Assembly: GCF_000717025.1 (NCBI RefSeq)
Contig: NZ_JNXG01000033.1
Coordinates: 1-13,654, forward strand
Reading direction: 5' to 3'
Length of the DNA: 13,654 bases
Origin: Streptomyces atroolivaceus
Lineage (GTDB): Bacteria; Actinomycetota; Actinomycetes; Streptomycetales; Streptomycetaceae
Part shown: positions 13,582-13,654 of the stretch, piece by piece
Layout of the letters: every line of letters begins with the position of its first letter
Position numbering within the stretch: position 1 is the stretch's first letter
The notes under the pieces: generated by a model
Database searches by the model: none
Told to the model about the DNA's origin: nothing
What the model saw: only the letters and a program-made list of their open reading frames with translations
Made by a program: the position numbers and the translations under genes

Positions 13582-13654
13582 CGGGGGTGGGGTGTTGGGG
13601 TCAGGCTGGCTTCATGGGTCGTGGGGATCTGACGAATGCGGAGTGGGATCGGCT
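13558..13654 (+). mobile_element. IS5-type insertion sequence, left end only (continues past the window)
   Basis: Homology to the XRE regulator stops at about 13556, and a transposase start of the IS5 type follows at 13614. The element probably begins at GGTACTGTTTCTCGG near 13558; the preceding CTA or TA may be part of the target duplication. The terminal inverted repeat and duplication cannot be verified because the right end is outside the window. Confidence 0.8.
13614..13654 (+). CDS. IS5-type transposase, N-terminal fragment
   Basis: ATG 13614 opens MGRGDLTNAEWDRL before the window ends. This is the standard N-terminus of actinobacterial IS5-type transposases (DUF4096-like, 'LTDxEWxxLxPLLP'). 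Transposases of this kind catalyse cut-and-paste movement with a DDE active site, which would lie further downstream. Many copies are split into two overlapping frames; this cannot be seen here. The ribosome site is not obvious. Confidence 0.8.
   Translation, partial: MGRGDLTNAEWDR

Overview
High-GC actinobacterial DNA, almost certainly Streptomyces. The evidence is codon use (nearly all third positions G/C), GTG starts, long antisense frames, and families typical of that genus: a DUF574-type methyltransferase, an alditol oxidase close to S. coelicolor AldO, an MT0933-like antitoxin, and the DUF397 / XRE-DUF5753 / RsbW-like ATPase group. The mixture of broken genes, stand-alone regulators, an insertion sequence and a divergent tRNA gene suggests an accessory chromosomal region. 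This is inference.

Layout. 1-552 is the 3' part of a decayed cytochrome c oxidase subunit I gene. It is followed by a small membrane protein gene (588-929) and a hairpin. Four leftward genes follow in reverse order of transcription: a VOC protein (979-1356), a FUSC-type exporter (1381-3213), an unusual ECF sigma factor fused to a zinc-motif segment, a membrane helix and an external CAP domain (3351-4946), and a small antitoxin-like protein (5159-5353). A possible 31-residue ORF with its own hairpin (5513-5642) precedes a rightward pair: a SAM methyltransferase (5671-6477) and alditol oxidase (6512-7801). These converge on a leftward pair: stand-alone MASE1 sensor (7806-8804) and PP2C/SpoIIE phosphatase (8859-9692). 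Then comes the divergent peroxide-sensing pair ohrR/ohr (9799-10797) with a recognisable operator, a strong two-sided hairpin, and tRNA-Trp(CCA) on the minus strand (10842-10914). Next are a 53-residue ORF (11077-11238), a 30-bp-period direct repeat, and a GDSL/SGNH hydrolase (11348-11980).

The right end is a decaying WhiJ/AbaA-like regulatory locus. An RsbW-like ATPase gene on the minus strand carries an in-frame TAG. It diverges, across a perfect 14-bp inverted repeat, from an intact DUF397 gene. The following XRE-DUF5753 regulator gene is cut off by an IS5-type insertion sequence that runs out of the window.

How the parts work together. ohr/ohrR form a self-contained hydroperoxide defence switch. 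MASE1 and PP2C probably form a split membrane-sensor/phosphatase module. The sigma-CAP protein looks like a one-polypeptide transmembrane signalling device. The right-hand locus has lost two of its three parts. The most novel items are the sigma/zinc-motif/TM/CAP fusion, the decaying ATPase-DUF397-XRE locus with its symmetric operator-promoter, and the small ORF plus hairpin ahead of the methyltransferase.
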